Shown piece by piece: positions 21,337 to 31,497 of a stretch of 64,000 nucleotides of DNA. The stretch is from Cryptomeria japonica (taxonomy: Eukaryota; Streptophyta; Pinopsida; Cupressales; Cupressaceae). Positions within the stretch are counted from its first letter, which is position 1, and each line of letters opens with the position of its first letter. The stretch covers positions 210,413,190 to 210,477,189 of the forward strand of contig NC_081409.1 in NCBI RefSeq assembly GCF_030272615.1, read 5' to 3'. The notes below the pieces were generated by a model. The model ran no database searches, was not told the DNA's origin, and worked only from the letters and a program-made list of their open reading frames with translations. The position numbers were made by a program, and so were the translations under genes.

Positions 21337-24163
21337 GGCCTTATTCCTAATTTTAATGCAAAGTCAAAGTTTTAGATTTTGATGGAGTAGTTTTAGGGTG
21401 AAGCTTCGAGGTAGGAAGACTTTTGGGAATAAGGCTTAATCCCAATTGTTATGCAAAGTTCGAGTTTGGGACTATCCTTATATTATTTCCTTATTCCAAA
21501 ATTCTTTTTGAAGTCTGAGCTGGCCAATACATTGGATAATTTTGGCTTTGTTCCTTGACCATCAAGTTTGGTCTTTGAATGCTTTTGTCTCATGTTTTGA
21601 ATCATTTTTCCTGTATTCATTGCTCTCTTCCTAAATCATGGCGAGCCCTTACTTCATGCTCTCCCACATATCTAGGAAACTTTTAAGTGCATTATGAATA
21701 ATTCCTAAGACAGAAATCCTAAGATTCCAAAGCTATTGAAAGACCTTACCTTGATTCTCAACCTTACTTATCAAAACACTACAAGCCTCCTATGCTCCCT
21801 ATTACACCTCAGTGTTGGTATGATGCATTTTGATCTACATCTCTCTCATTCTAGCAATCTTTCCAAGACAGATCTATTGCAAAACTCCAGCAAAAGCAAG
21901 TGAAACAAAGGGGGTTCCTATTGAAGATAGGGTGTTTGTGCACAACACAACAAATGGTGACTCTGCTGGAAAAATTTCTAGCCATTTCAAAGATGACAAT
22001 CCGGACCAAACCCAAAATCCTTGGTTAACACTCTGCGGACCAGGCCAAATGACAAAAGACACATTCGAGTTGAGAATTAAATTACATAACTAATCAAGCC
22101 ACCCTTGTTTGGACAATAAAGTGTGTGCAATTGAGTTCAATCCAGCTTAAAGTAAGTTGAAACATCATAATTCTACCATGGCAAGCTACATAGATTACCC
22201 TAAATTCAAAAGTAACCTGGATATTGCCTTGTTGCCAGTCAAGTGTCTATAGCCCCAACAAGGTTATCACCTATAATTCTCATAAACATCATTCTCCTAC
22301 CAGTCGAGCGTCCATAGCCCCGGTAGAATTGCTCACATATTCCCAAAGTCACAATTTGAATATAGATTCTTTTCTTTTATCTTTTCATTTTAGTACTATT
22401 TCTTTCTTTGATTATGCATTTCTGACCTGTAAGCAATGAAGCTTACAATGGCTTCGAGAATTATTGTGGTCACTAAAGCAGAGTTTTAGACTTTTTAACT
22501 TGACACAATTTCCCTTTGATAAACAACAGACAAGCAAAGTATTAAGTGTAAAGTGTGCAATGATCGCAATGTTGGTGACAAGACCTAACAAGTAACAACA
22601 TTTTCAAAATGAAAAGGTCTTTTAAGCCAAATGAACTAGTTGTGGAGTAATCATCAATTGAGTGCTCTACCAAAACTAATATCAAAGAAACGAGAGAAAA
22701 CAAGTCATTGACTCCATACACCAAAGCTATGCAATGTGTTGGTTGAAAGTTTTGTACACCTGAGGAGGCATGCAAAATTGTGGTTTCAGCCACAGGGTGT
22801 GAGTTTAAAATTCTCCTAATTCTAAGGAAAGGCTCCCCCTTTCCTACTATTACAAATTAACTATAATATGTAAACACTAATCTAGCTTGGGTGGGACAAT
22901 ATCCTTTTCTCTTTTTTCAGAAAAGATGATATTCTTTTCTCTTTTCAAAAAAGAAACTACAACTAAGAAAACAAATACAACAACTTAAGAAACCTTAACA
23001 ACTACAAAAGATGTTTATACAAAAAAGGAAGTAAAGTTTCCGTGAAAGCTCAAAGACTTTCGTCACTTCCCTAGGACGAGAAAATAGAAATAAAGCTCAA
23101 AGTCTTTACTTTCCACTATCTTATCTACCTTTCAAAATGATTAGAATAAGAACAACGTACAACATACAACGACACAAAGTCTACTGATATGATGCACTTC
23201 TAAACTACAACAAATGGGACCAACTACAAGCACAAAGTCTACAAGAAGTTAAATTAAAGCTCCTTTCAACAATCTCATTAAAACCTCAAGCAAATGCAAA
23301 AAAATATACCACTATGACATAAGAACACAATGGATATAAGGACAAGGTTTCAACACAAAGTCTGAAACTCAAATGCCTTCTTGATATTACAAGAGAAAAC
23401 CAATTTACAAGTATGAAGCACAAAGTCTTTATGATTGTAAATTTCTGCAGAGTTTTCTTGCTTGCTAAAAAGATAAAAAAATTACAAAGAGCACCCTCTG
23501 ATATATATAGGAGAGGGGCTAAGAGCAAAAAGTGGGAGAAATCCAACTAAGACTTTTTCCAAAACCAACTATAACTATGACTTATTCAAATTACAGTCCT
23601 ATTGCTAACCAACTTGTAATTTGTCTACGTGTAATTACAATTTACAAGATTACAAGTAATAAGACTACTTGTAATTACAAGTTTTGACACTACATGTAAT
23701 TTGTCAAAGGGAAATTATAAATGCATAATTGAAACTAATCTAAGTGTCTCAGACACGACTCTATTTACCTCATCCTCTGTCTAAGAGGTCTTCATGCTAC
23801 TACAAGATGCTGGCACTTGAAGTATTCAAGATCAGTGAAGGTTTTTGTGAAGGAACATCAACTTGCATCATTTGACCATGAATGGTAATGACAGTGACCT
23901 CATGAAGATCAACCACTAAACTTGAAGATAATTAACATTCTTTGTTGGTCACTGTGACAATGAAAGTCACTGCTTTTTAACACAGTGCTGCTATAATGCA
24001 ATCTAACAATACATTCCCCTGCTTCATTACTCCTTCATTTGTCAAGTCCTCTCTGCTTCATGGTTAATGATATTTTGACCCTCTCTGTGCATATGAAAGC
24101 ATTCTCTTTTCATTTGACATCATTTCTGCCATCAACAAATGAAAGCATTAGCTTTTGCTTATT
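21337..24163. other. Repeat-derived intronic DNA with LTR-like traces
   Basis: No supported gene. At 21955-21969 TGGTGACTCTGCTGG resembles the primer-binding site context of Tat/Ogre-type Ty3/gypsy elements. At about 23503 a minus-strand TATA (CCTATATATA) lies in possible LTR DNA. Two similar blocks (CCAGTC...TCTATAGCCCC near 22240 and CCAGTCGAGCGTCCATAGCC near 22300) form a degenerate short duplication. None of these could be extended to a full element. Confidence 0.35.
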
Positions 24164-24171
24164 GTCCATAC

Positions 24172-24350
24172 CATAGATGGACTACTCGCCGAAAACTCGG
24201 CGAGTTTCAAAAACTCGCCAAGTTTTTGAGCCTGGCGAGTAGTTACCACTTCTACTCACCAAAAAACTCGCCAAGTTTTTGGCAAAGTCAAAAACTCGGC
24301 GAGTCCGAGTTAAAAACTCGGCCGCTTGAGTCTCTTAGCCGAAAACGGCA
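24172..24350. repeat. Subterminal motif cluster, left end of hAT
   Basis: Many copies in both orientations of ACTCGGCGAG / ACTCGCCAAG, separated by A/T runs (from 24185 to about 24330). The right end has a matching cluster of GCCGAGTTTT (30970-31050). Repeated subterminal motifs are the known transposase-binding pattern of Ac-like hAT elements. Confidence 0.75.
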
Positions 24351-25782
24351 AAACAGTAATGCATTTTTTGTTTTTTGATTGTGTTTTGGGCTGAGAAGGA
24401 GGAAGTGGACTTGTAGTGAGTTGCAAGGTGATTTGGAGTGATTTTTGAGTGATTTAAAGGGGATTTGAAGGGAAAATCAGATTCCTAGGTAAGTTTTTGC
24501 ATTTTTTTTCTATGCTTTTTTAAAACAATTTGTTTATTTTTTGTTGCATTTAGATGGATTAGAAATGATTCCTAGGTAATCTAAATCATTTCTAAGTTAT
24601 TTGCACAAGATTTAACACTAGATTTGACAAGTTTTGTTGAATTTTCACAATTTTATTGAAGAATCTAGTTTTCAAAAAAAAAATCAAACCCTACTTTTTT
24701 TGAAAAAAACTTTGAATGATGTCTAAATTTATTTAAACTAATGTAGATAGTTTGCTAAATTGTTTAACTAAAATGTTAATTTTTTTTTTCACTTTGTATG
24801 TGTAGGTTAAGTAAGCATTAATCATGGCAAGGGAGCAATGGCCACTAGATCCATGCCCATCTGGATATATAAGCACCCGTCCTAGAGGTGCTAGAGATGG
24901 GGCATGGAGGTATGCCTATGAGGGACCCGATCCTGGGTCAGTTATATGCATAAAATGTGAGAAAATACTTCATGGGGGCATCAATCGCCTCAAATACCAC
25001 CTTGCAGGAATAGATAGGCATGATGCTAGAGCATGCCCTAGGACCAATGAAGAAATAAAAAGACAAATGAATGCCCTACTTGCAGCTGGGGAAGAGAAGA
25101 AATTGCAAAAGGAGAGGGCAAAGCTAGCCATGAGATCAGCCATAGCTGAATCTCAAGGTGTTTCTATTGACCTTGAAGAGGAACAAGAAGCACTTGAGGG
25201 CATAGTGGGCTCTCGGCGTGGCTCACGTATCCGCAAACCCACCATCACCTCGCCCGTTGCTTCTGCTTCCTCTAGTAGAGTACCTGGCACTGTTCCACTT
25301 ACATCACCACAAGCAGGGTCGTGTTGACGTGTTTTTTATGACATCGTTGAACACAGAATAAAGTTGCCTAATGGTCACTTCACTCTCTTGATCAAAGTAT
25401 GATTGCATGCTAAGATTGCAAGAAGTTCAAACAATCGACTCCAAGGTTCCTTTATGCTACGGACGTGACTCAGTTGGCTGATGTGTTTGCTGGTAATCCA
25501 AGGGGCCTTACGTTTGCATCATTCTTTCACTTCTTTGTTGTGGCTGGAACTCCATCATCGGATATGACAATTCTGCGATGCTACTACTTTGAATTACATT
25601 CTCCATTGGAATCAAAGCACTAAACTAATTCTAATCTAAGTGAGGAAGGTAAAACCATGCAAGTTTTGAAAAATAACTCAAGTGGACACCATCAGAGAAC
25701 AATGTTTCACTATTATTTTCTCAAAAACTTATCGCAACAATTTCATACAAAGCTCCCTCCTTTACAAATGAGGGGGGTCACC

Positions 25783-25793
25783 CCTTATATAGG
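25783..25793 (-). promoter_or_regulatory. TATA box of element C
   Basis: CCTATATAAGG on the minus strand, with CCCTAATTAGGG about 45 bp upstream, the same pair as in element A. Confidence 0.6.
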
Positions 25794-26527
25794 CTTCAAG
25801 CCCTGGCTACATGCAAAACCCTAATTAGGGTTTTCCCTAAAAGATTCTCCACTCAAGATGCAACAAGGTGGGAATCTCCAATTAATAACCCATCATGCCC
25901 ATATACAATTAATTCAAAAGTACCCAAAATAGCATCCATTGTGCATTAAATGCAACACCTCCTTCAAATTCGCCCAACATGCGTTGAATATTCATCCATG
26001 CAAAAATCACCCCATTATGTCATAAATGTTCCATCATTTCCACATGCGGCGGTTGCATGCAAAAGGAATCTGCCATAAATTCAACATGCAATGACCAGGT
26101 TGCCATTTGGTCAAATATTCCAGTAACGAATGCACCACTCTACTGCCACGTGTTCAATAGATCCTCGCCATGCAAGTGGACCCCACCGTCGTATATCCGC
26201 TCCTGCACATCTGGAATTGTTGGAGAGGGAAAATTCGATTCAAGAAGAGTTTTCTTGAAGTCTCTTCAACTTTCCTTGCTCAGTGAAGGTTTTTTCATCA
26301 ATTTTGCACATTTCCTATTTTTTAGGAAAATTTTCAAATTAGGGTTCCGCGGTCCAAGAGAGAGAAAATTCTCCTACGAATCCAAATCTGTAAAACTTTT
26401 GAAATTTGGATGTGATTTGATGCCCGAGAATGGATTTTTTCAAATTCTTGTTCAGTTCATCCCTGATTCCTTCCTTGCCTTAGAAATTTTATGTTCAATT
26501 CATCCTTGGGTGTATTTCTTCCTTGCT

Positions 26528-26755
26528 TGGAATTTTGCCCCAAAGGAAGGAATTTCCAATACTTAGCCAAATTTTCATCTTTCCTGGAATTTTGTCCTGA
26601 AGGAAGGAATTTCCAATACTTAGCCAAATTTTCACCTTTTTCAGGAACTCTGTCATGAAGGAAAGAATTTCCAACACTTAGTCAATTTTTCACCTTTCCT
26701 GGAATTATGTCCTGAAGGAAGGAATTTCCATCACTTAGCCAAATTTTCACATGTC
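26528..26755 (-). repeat. 57-58-bp tandem repeat in element C, four copies
   Basis: Units start near 26528, 26585, 26642 and 26700 on the plus strand, each like TGGAATTTTGTCCTGAAGGA then AGGAATTTCCAATACTTAGC. Each unit is partly self-complementary (GGAATT...GGAATTTCC). Confidence 0.85.
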
Positions 26756-27039
26756 TCCTTTTCAACATCCCTATTTTTAGGGATCCTCCTAAAACTTAAG
26801 AGCCAGGTTCATTGGATAAAAAATTTCACCCCGATTCTGAATCTATAAAAATTTCCATATTTGGCCGGAATTTGATGTCTAAAAATAGCATAATTGAAAA
26901 TTCGCTCGAGGGGAATTCTTCTTTTTATTCCTCCTTGACTCCTTGGATTCTGTGCCTTAGGCAAAATTTTAAATTCTTTGCTTGGACGAATTTTTTTTAC
27001 CACGCCAAGGATTCATGAATTTTCTCTCTGTGAATGACT

Positions 27040-27340
27040 TCTTGGATTCAGCACCCCAGCCCAGACCTGGGCGCATTTTGGCTCTGTCCATGGAGAGGTG
27101 GATTATTGCACTTGTGAATTCATTCTTGGTTTTATCGCCCCAACCCTGACTTGGGCGCATTTTGGCTCTGTCCATGGAGAGGTGGATTATTGCACTTGTG
27201 AATTCATTCTTGGTTTTAGCGCCCCAACCCTGACTTGGGCGCATTTTGGCTCTGTCCATGGAGAGGTGGATTATTGCACTTGTGAATGGCATCTTCAATT
27301 CAGCGCCCCAACCCAGTCTTGGGTGCATTTTCACCATGTT
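27040..27340 (-). repeat. 84-bp palindrome array in element C, four copies
   Basis: The GGGCGCATTTT (or GGGTGCATTTT) core starts at 27069, 27153, 27237 and 27321, exactly 84 bp apart. Each unit has GCGCCCCAACCCTGACTTGG followed by GCGC, an inverted repeat (GCGCCC/GGGCGC). It occupies the same place in the element as the 166-bp palindrome array of A and B, and 84 is close to half that period. Confidence 0.9.
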
Positions 27341-28682
27341 CATGGATTCATGGATTTTTCCATCATTTCAGGCTCTTCGTCAGGATATATTTATGAAATA
27401 TAACATTTAAGTTATATTTCATATATATTGTCAGGATGTTTGAGAGTGGTTTCAAGTCCATAAGAATCATAATGCAAATTCTGGATTTTGGGAGATCTTC
27501 CAAATTTCCAGACTTAGTCAAATTTCAGGCCATTTTCGGATCAGGATGACATTGGTGGATTGATGTGAATTTCTGGACTTGGATGATCATGCTTGCTTTC
27601 CTCTTCTGGAATAGGAGAGCCAAGCTTAGCCAAATTTTGACCACTGTCTGTGTTGAGATGCCACTTTGGGATTTGAAGGTGGGTTTTCCAGACTTGAAAC
27701 AATTTTGTGCCTTCCACTTCAGGGATGATTCTCATACTTAGCCATTTTAGACCCCTACTTGTCTGCTTTCAACTTTCCAGATTTAGAAGTGATTGTGCAT
27801 GTTCATTCTTCACTGTCTGCTAGCCTGATCCTGCCACAGAGTTAGAGCCTAAAACAGGACGCAGGAATGACTTACTATAAATAGAAACTTACTAAAAATA
27901 GAAATTACTAAAAATAGTAAGTTTGATTTTTGGCAAAATGGCGACATTCCAGGACTCAGAAAAATCCCTAAAAAATAGGGGCTTTCTAAAAATAGAAAGT
28001 TGCTCTGTTTGGGCTCAAATTTTACTGGGAGGTCCCTTGAAGGGTCCAAATTCCATTTGTATGTTTAGTTTTTCCAAAACCCTAACAGAAACCCCTAAAA
28101 TCTAGGATAGAAGGCAAAAACCCTAAAATTCACAAAACGAGTCCTAGACTTAGCCGAATTCGCTCAAACAAAAAGCAGATTTAATCAATATGACCCCCAA
28201 ACACTTGCAAAGCAGAGAGATTGACAAGACTATTGCGAAAAGACCACAAAAACGCAAGCCAAAAAATCGGGAGGGCCTAAAAAGAAGGGGGTCCCCATTT
28301 GCAATGGGGCGATGTGTGAAAACATCACAACAGGTCCATAGGTGATTATTTTGTGCCCAAGAACACACCTGGAGCACAACCATCATTAGAGGCCACTAGA
28401 TGGAATAAGGAGGTACATGAGAAAACTGACATTGCAGTAGCTGATTTTTGGTACTTCAACAACATTGCATTCAATGTGGCGGAGAATGCTTATTGGCTGA
28501 ATTTGGTGACTGCTATGACAGTTTCAGGAAAGGGGTACAAGGCCCCTTCTCGCAAAGATTTGAGTGGGAGGTTAGTAAATTACTACATAGTCCACTTGAT
28601 TTCATTTTTAATTATTTTTTAGATTTCTTGTTTATTAAATCAAAATTGTGTAGTAAGACCTAATTTCACTTTGCACTTACAG

Positions 28683-28981
28683 GTTGCTCACAATGGCAGT
28701 TGGTAGGGCAAGAGAAGTGATGGAGGATCAAAAAATTAAATGGGCAAATTATGGCTGCACCATTCTTTCTGATGGGTGGACAGAAGGCAAGAACCGCACC
28801 ATCATCAATTTTTTGGTTGCTTGCAAGGAGAATGTAGTATTCTTGAAATCTGTTAATGCCTCCAACAAGGTGAAAAATGCAAAAACATTGGCTGGAATGT
28901 TGGAGCATGTCATCATGGAGGTGGGGGTAGAGAATGTGGTGCAAATCATCACAGATAATGCAGCAGCATATGTGTTAGCAG
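28683..28981 (+). pseudogene. hAT transposase exon 2 (DUF659)
   Basis: Follows acceptor CTTACAG, joins phase 2 with AG of exon 1. Encodes LLTMAVGRAREVMEDQKIKW and then GCTILSDGWTEGKNRTIINF and VVQIITDNAAAYVLAG. The SDGWT and ITDN motifs are the catalytic-core segments (first two acidic sites) in DUF659/RNase H-like hAT transposases. Ends at donor GTAGAATC. Confidence 0.88.
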
Positions 28982-29090
28982 GTAGAATCCTTTTAAATTA
29001 TCACCTTTAGGCATTAGTAATATTTTCATTTGTTGTGGCTTTGTTTTACTTGGTTGCATATTTCTTAAGAATAAATTCTTCTTTTGCAAG

Positions 29091-29487
29091 AAGAATCCTC
29101 CAAGAGAGGCACCCCACTCTTTTTTGGACACCTTGTGCAGCACATGTCCTTGACCTTCTCTTGGAGGACATAGGAAAACTTGAGTGGGTGACTCCAGTTG
29201 TGGAAAATGCAAGGAGGATCACCAAATATATTTACAATCACCCCTGGGTCCTACATTTGATGAGACAACACACCCAAGGGAAAGATTTGGTGAGAGCTGG
29301 TGTCACAAGGTTTGCAACGATTTTCTTGACGTTGCAAAGCCTTCTTGCTGCATTGACTTCTTTGAAATAAATGTTTGTGAGTGGAGAATGGCTTAACTCA
29401 CCTTATTTAAAGAAGCCTGAAGGAGAGGTTGTCGCATGCATAGTCTTCGACAACCAATTTGCACAAAGGGCTGCAAAGATTGTGAAG
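29091..29487 (+). pseudogene. hAT transposase exon 3, with premature stop
   Basis: Encodes RILQERHPTLFWTPCAAHVL, DLLLEDIGKLEW and VRAGVTRFATIFLTLQSL. The FWTPCAAH motif is typical of plant hAT transposases. A TAA at 29368-29370 follows LAALTSLK; the frame then continues MFVSGEWLNSPYLKKPEGEV, so a CAA-to-TAA change is likely. The acceptor near 29090 (TTTTGCAAG) does not give the expected frame, so a small indel is probable there. The donor is GTTGTTAC at 29488. Confidence 0.85.
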
Positions 29488-29610
29488 GTTGTTACTTTAA
29501 AACTTTAATTTTTAAATTTTAGTTATTCTTGATTCAAGTTTCTCATTACTAATTTGTAACTTCATTATTTAAATTTTAATCTTTTTGTAATTTGTATTTT
29601 TCAATTGTAG

Positions 29611-30022
29611 GTGTCAGAGCCCTTGGTTCGAGTTCTTTGCTTGGTGGATGGGGATAAAACCCCAATGAGATATCTTTATGAGGCCATGGATAGAGCCAAG
29701 GAGTCTATCAAAAATTACTACAAGGGGGATAGGCTCAAATTTGATCCCATTTGGGAAATTGTTGATAGGAGGTGGAACAATCAACTCCACCAACCCATTC
29801 ATGCAGCAAGGTACTTCCTCAACCCTCGTTTTAGGTTTGGGGGTTCTTACTCAAATTCGAATGGAGAAGTCATGGAGGGCCATAGTACATGCATTGAGAG
29901 GATGGTACCTGATGTTGAGGAGAGAGACCTCATTGTGAGTGAGCTCCAAAATTATGAGGGACGAAGGGGTAAGCTATTCTCTTCAAAGCTGGCTAGGAGA
30001 AGAAGAACCACTCAAACCCCAA
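29611..30022 (+). pseudogene. hAT transposase exon 4
   Basis: After acceptor TCAATTGTAG: VSEPLVRVLCLVDGDKTPMR, YLYEAMDRAKESIKNYY, and FDPIWEIVDRRWNNQLHQPI then HAARYFLNPRF. This is the region between the catalytic core and the dimerisation domain in plant hAT proteins. The donor is GTATAAC after CCCCAA; splicing to exon 5 creates Asn-Ala-Trp-Trp, the usual (D/N)AWW start of the hAT C-terminal domain. Confidence 0.88.
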
Positions 30023-30132
30023 GTATAACATTTGCCACTTGGATTTTGGGATCTAAAGACTAAAATGATTGATAAATTATGTTTTCTCTTTTCTCTTTGC
30101 TTTCTAACTTTTCCATTTTATTTATTTTGCAG

Positions 30133-30656
30133 ATGCTTGGTGGAAAAATTGGGGTGGAAACACCCCACATCTCAAGAAATTTGCCCTCAAAGTCTTATGT
30201 CAGCCTTGCAGTTCATCCAATTGTGAGCGCAATTGGAGCTTGTTTGAAGCAATCCACACGAAGAAGAGGAGCAAGTTAGTGCAGAAACGGCTCAATGACC
30301 TTGTCTACGTGCAATATAATCTTCGATTGCGCGTAAAGAAGGTAGAGGAACTACAAGGTGGTCCAATTGACTTGGATGATATAGATCCTTACAGTGATTG
30401 GACATCACAGGAGCAGCCTCCATTGTTTTCCAACACTGACATCACTGATTTGGAGAGGCAGGCTATCGAGGAGGGGGGTGGATTTGGTTTCAGGCTGGAT
30501 GAAATTGAGGAGGATGAGGATGAGTATTCATTGCTAGTGCCAAAGGCAGGTGGAGACATAGCTTCATCCAGGATGGAGGATGAGTCTCAATCAACCATAC
30601 CGAGCAAGGAGGCACAATCACGCCCAGTCCCACAACAGACTTATACGACGAGATAG
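30133..30656 (+). pseudogene. hAT transposase exon 5 (hAT C-terminal dimerisation domain)
   Basis: After acceptor TTTTGCAG: AWWKNWGGNTPHLKKFALKV, then SSSNCERNWSLFEAIHTKKR and RLNDLVYVQYNLRL. SSSxCERNWS...IHxKKRxxL is the diagnostic hAT-dimerisation signature. An acidic tail (LDEIEEDEDEYSLLVPKAGG) ends at the stop at 30654-30656. No damage is seen in this exon. Confidence 0.92.
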
Positions 30657-31180
30657 TCTAGACCCTCTAGTTCTACCTCTCCCCATATTTTTGCTAGAGC
30701 TGGGAAGAGGAAGTTGTAATTGTAATTTGTAAAGATGTTTTTACTTTTGTTTTTACAAAAACTATTTAGTAATTTACTATTTTGCTTCCAGGCTTCCAGC
30801 CATCAGCATTCCTCATGAGGATGCGATTTTGTAGACACTTTGCATTTAAATATATCTAGAATCAGCTTGTTTCTTTTGTGTTATCATTTATTGACTCATT
30901 GGATGCATCTTCTCATTAAATTTTGCAAAAAAAATGCATTTTTTACTAAGTTTAAGCGTGTTTTTAAGTTGCCGAGTTTTTTGCCGAGTTTTTCGCCGAG
31001 TTTTTCCCGAGTTTTTTTTCCAGGGGCTTGGCGAGTCGAGCCGAGTCGCGAGTAGTTCAACTATGGTCTATACATTCATTGAGACCCTTTGCAATCAAGT
31101 CTTGGTGGCCCGATTGCAAGTATTGATCTTGCAAAGAGAAGACGTGGGAATGAGAACATGATTAACACTAGAAATCATAA

Positions 31181-31497
31181 TAATGGAAATAATAATGAGA
31201 ACCTTTGCTTTGTACTTACCTTTCTTAAACAAAGACAACAAGATTACAATTTGAAAGAAAACTGCCAAATTGATTCACCCCCCCCCCTTCTTAGTTTTTT
31301 TGTTGCTTTGCTTCCTACAATTGTTATCAAAGATAGATCCTACCACTACATAATCTGTGCCACCAATTGCATTAGGCATAAGTGAAACTGCACGCCAATC
31401 ATTATTCTCCCCATGTCCATAAGTCATTATACGACAAGCAGTGTTGAAACACACCCATTCAGAACTCTCACTTGTAAGCTCACATGTTGCCCACTTT
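31181..31497 (-). pseudogene. Broken duplicate of the fourth MurC exon and its intron flank
   Basis: 31340-31497 repeats 39368-39525 of the true exon (KWATCELTSESSEWVCFNTA, then GGTDYVVVG) with a few substitutions (His to Cys, His to Asn). 31181-31268 repeats 39167-39254, the intron just downstream. Between them 71 bp replace the 113 bp of the true locus. The replacement (C-tract, then CTACAATTGTTATCAAAG) resembles the end of a copia LTR plus PBS. The copy lacks the acceptor and the first 13 codons, and its donor GT is replaced by GAT, so it cannot be spliced as an exon. Confidence 0.85.

Larger units (their letters stand above)
25322..28332 (-). mobile_element. Giant LTR-like element C, minus orientation, inside the hAT transposase
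   Basis: On the minus strand it runs TGTTGTGATGTTTTCACACA (from 28332) to ACACGTCAACA (25322), matching the ends of A and B. The target duplication is GGTCG (25317-25321) / GGTCC (28333-28337), one mismatch, in a transposase exon. 3,011 bp. It has the start block, the hairpin (27392-27423), an 84-bp palindromic array, a 57-bp array, CCTAATTAGGG, a TATA box (complement of 25783-25793) and a 470-bp tail. It has no ORF and no sequence resembling the 1,074-aa protein, so it is a short non-coding member of the family. Confidence 0.8.
24824..28570 (+). pseudogene. hAT transposase exon 1 (BED zinc finger), interrupted by element C
   Basis: Coding 24824-25321 and 28338-28570. Starts MAREQWPLDPCPSGYISTRP and contains CIKCEKILHGGINRLKYHLA, the C-x2-C ... 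H part of a BED-type zinc finger used by hAT transposases to bind DNA. A linker follows (SRIRKPTITSPVASASS). The frame is cut by element C at ...SPQAGS and resumes IGDYFVPKNTPGAQPSLEA, then NKEVHEKTDIAVADFWYFNN. The exon ends at donor GTTAGT (28571). The resumption in frame with the duplicated GGTC bases shows the original exon was continuous. Confidence 0.85.
24172..31065 (+). mobile_element. hAT-superfamily DNA transposon, with internal insertion
   Basis: An 8-bp target duplication GTCCATAC (24164-24171) / GTCTATAC (31066-31073) flanks the element. Terminal inverted repeats are CATAGATGGACTACTCGC on the left and CATAGTTGAACTACTCGC as reverse complement of the right end. Without the 3,011-bp element C inside it, it measures about 3.9 kb, normal for an autonomous hAT. 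It encodes a BED-finger, DUF659 and hAT-dimerisation transposase in five exons. One premature stop (29368-29370), a doubtful exon-3 acceptor and the C insertion make it inactive now. Confidence 0.9.

Noticed and set aside
26969-27343. 124-codon minus-strand ORF with internal protein repeats
   Set aside because: The repeat is the 84-bp (28-codon) DNA unit of element C read through; open only because 84 is divisible by three.
28294-28332. GGGGTCCCCATTTGCAATGG as a separate repeat
   Set aside because: It is simply the start block of element C, the same as at 4984 and 9243.
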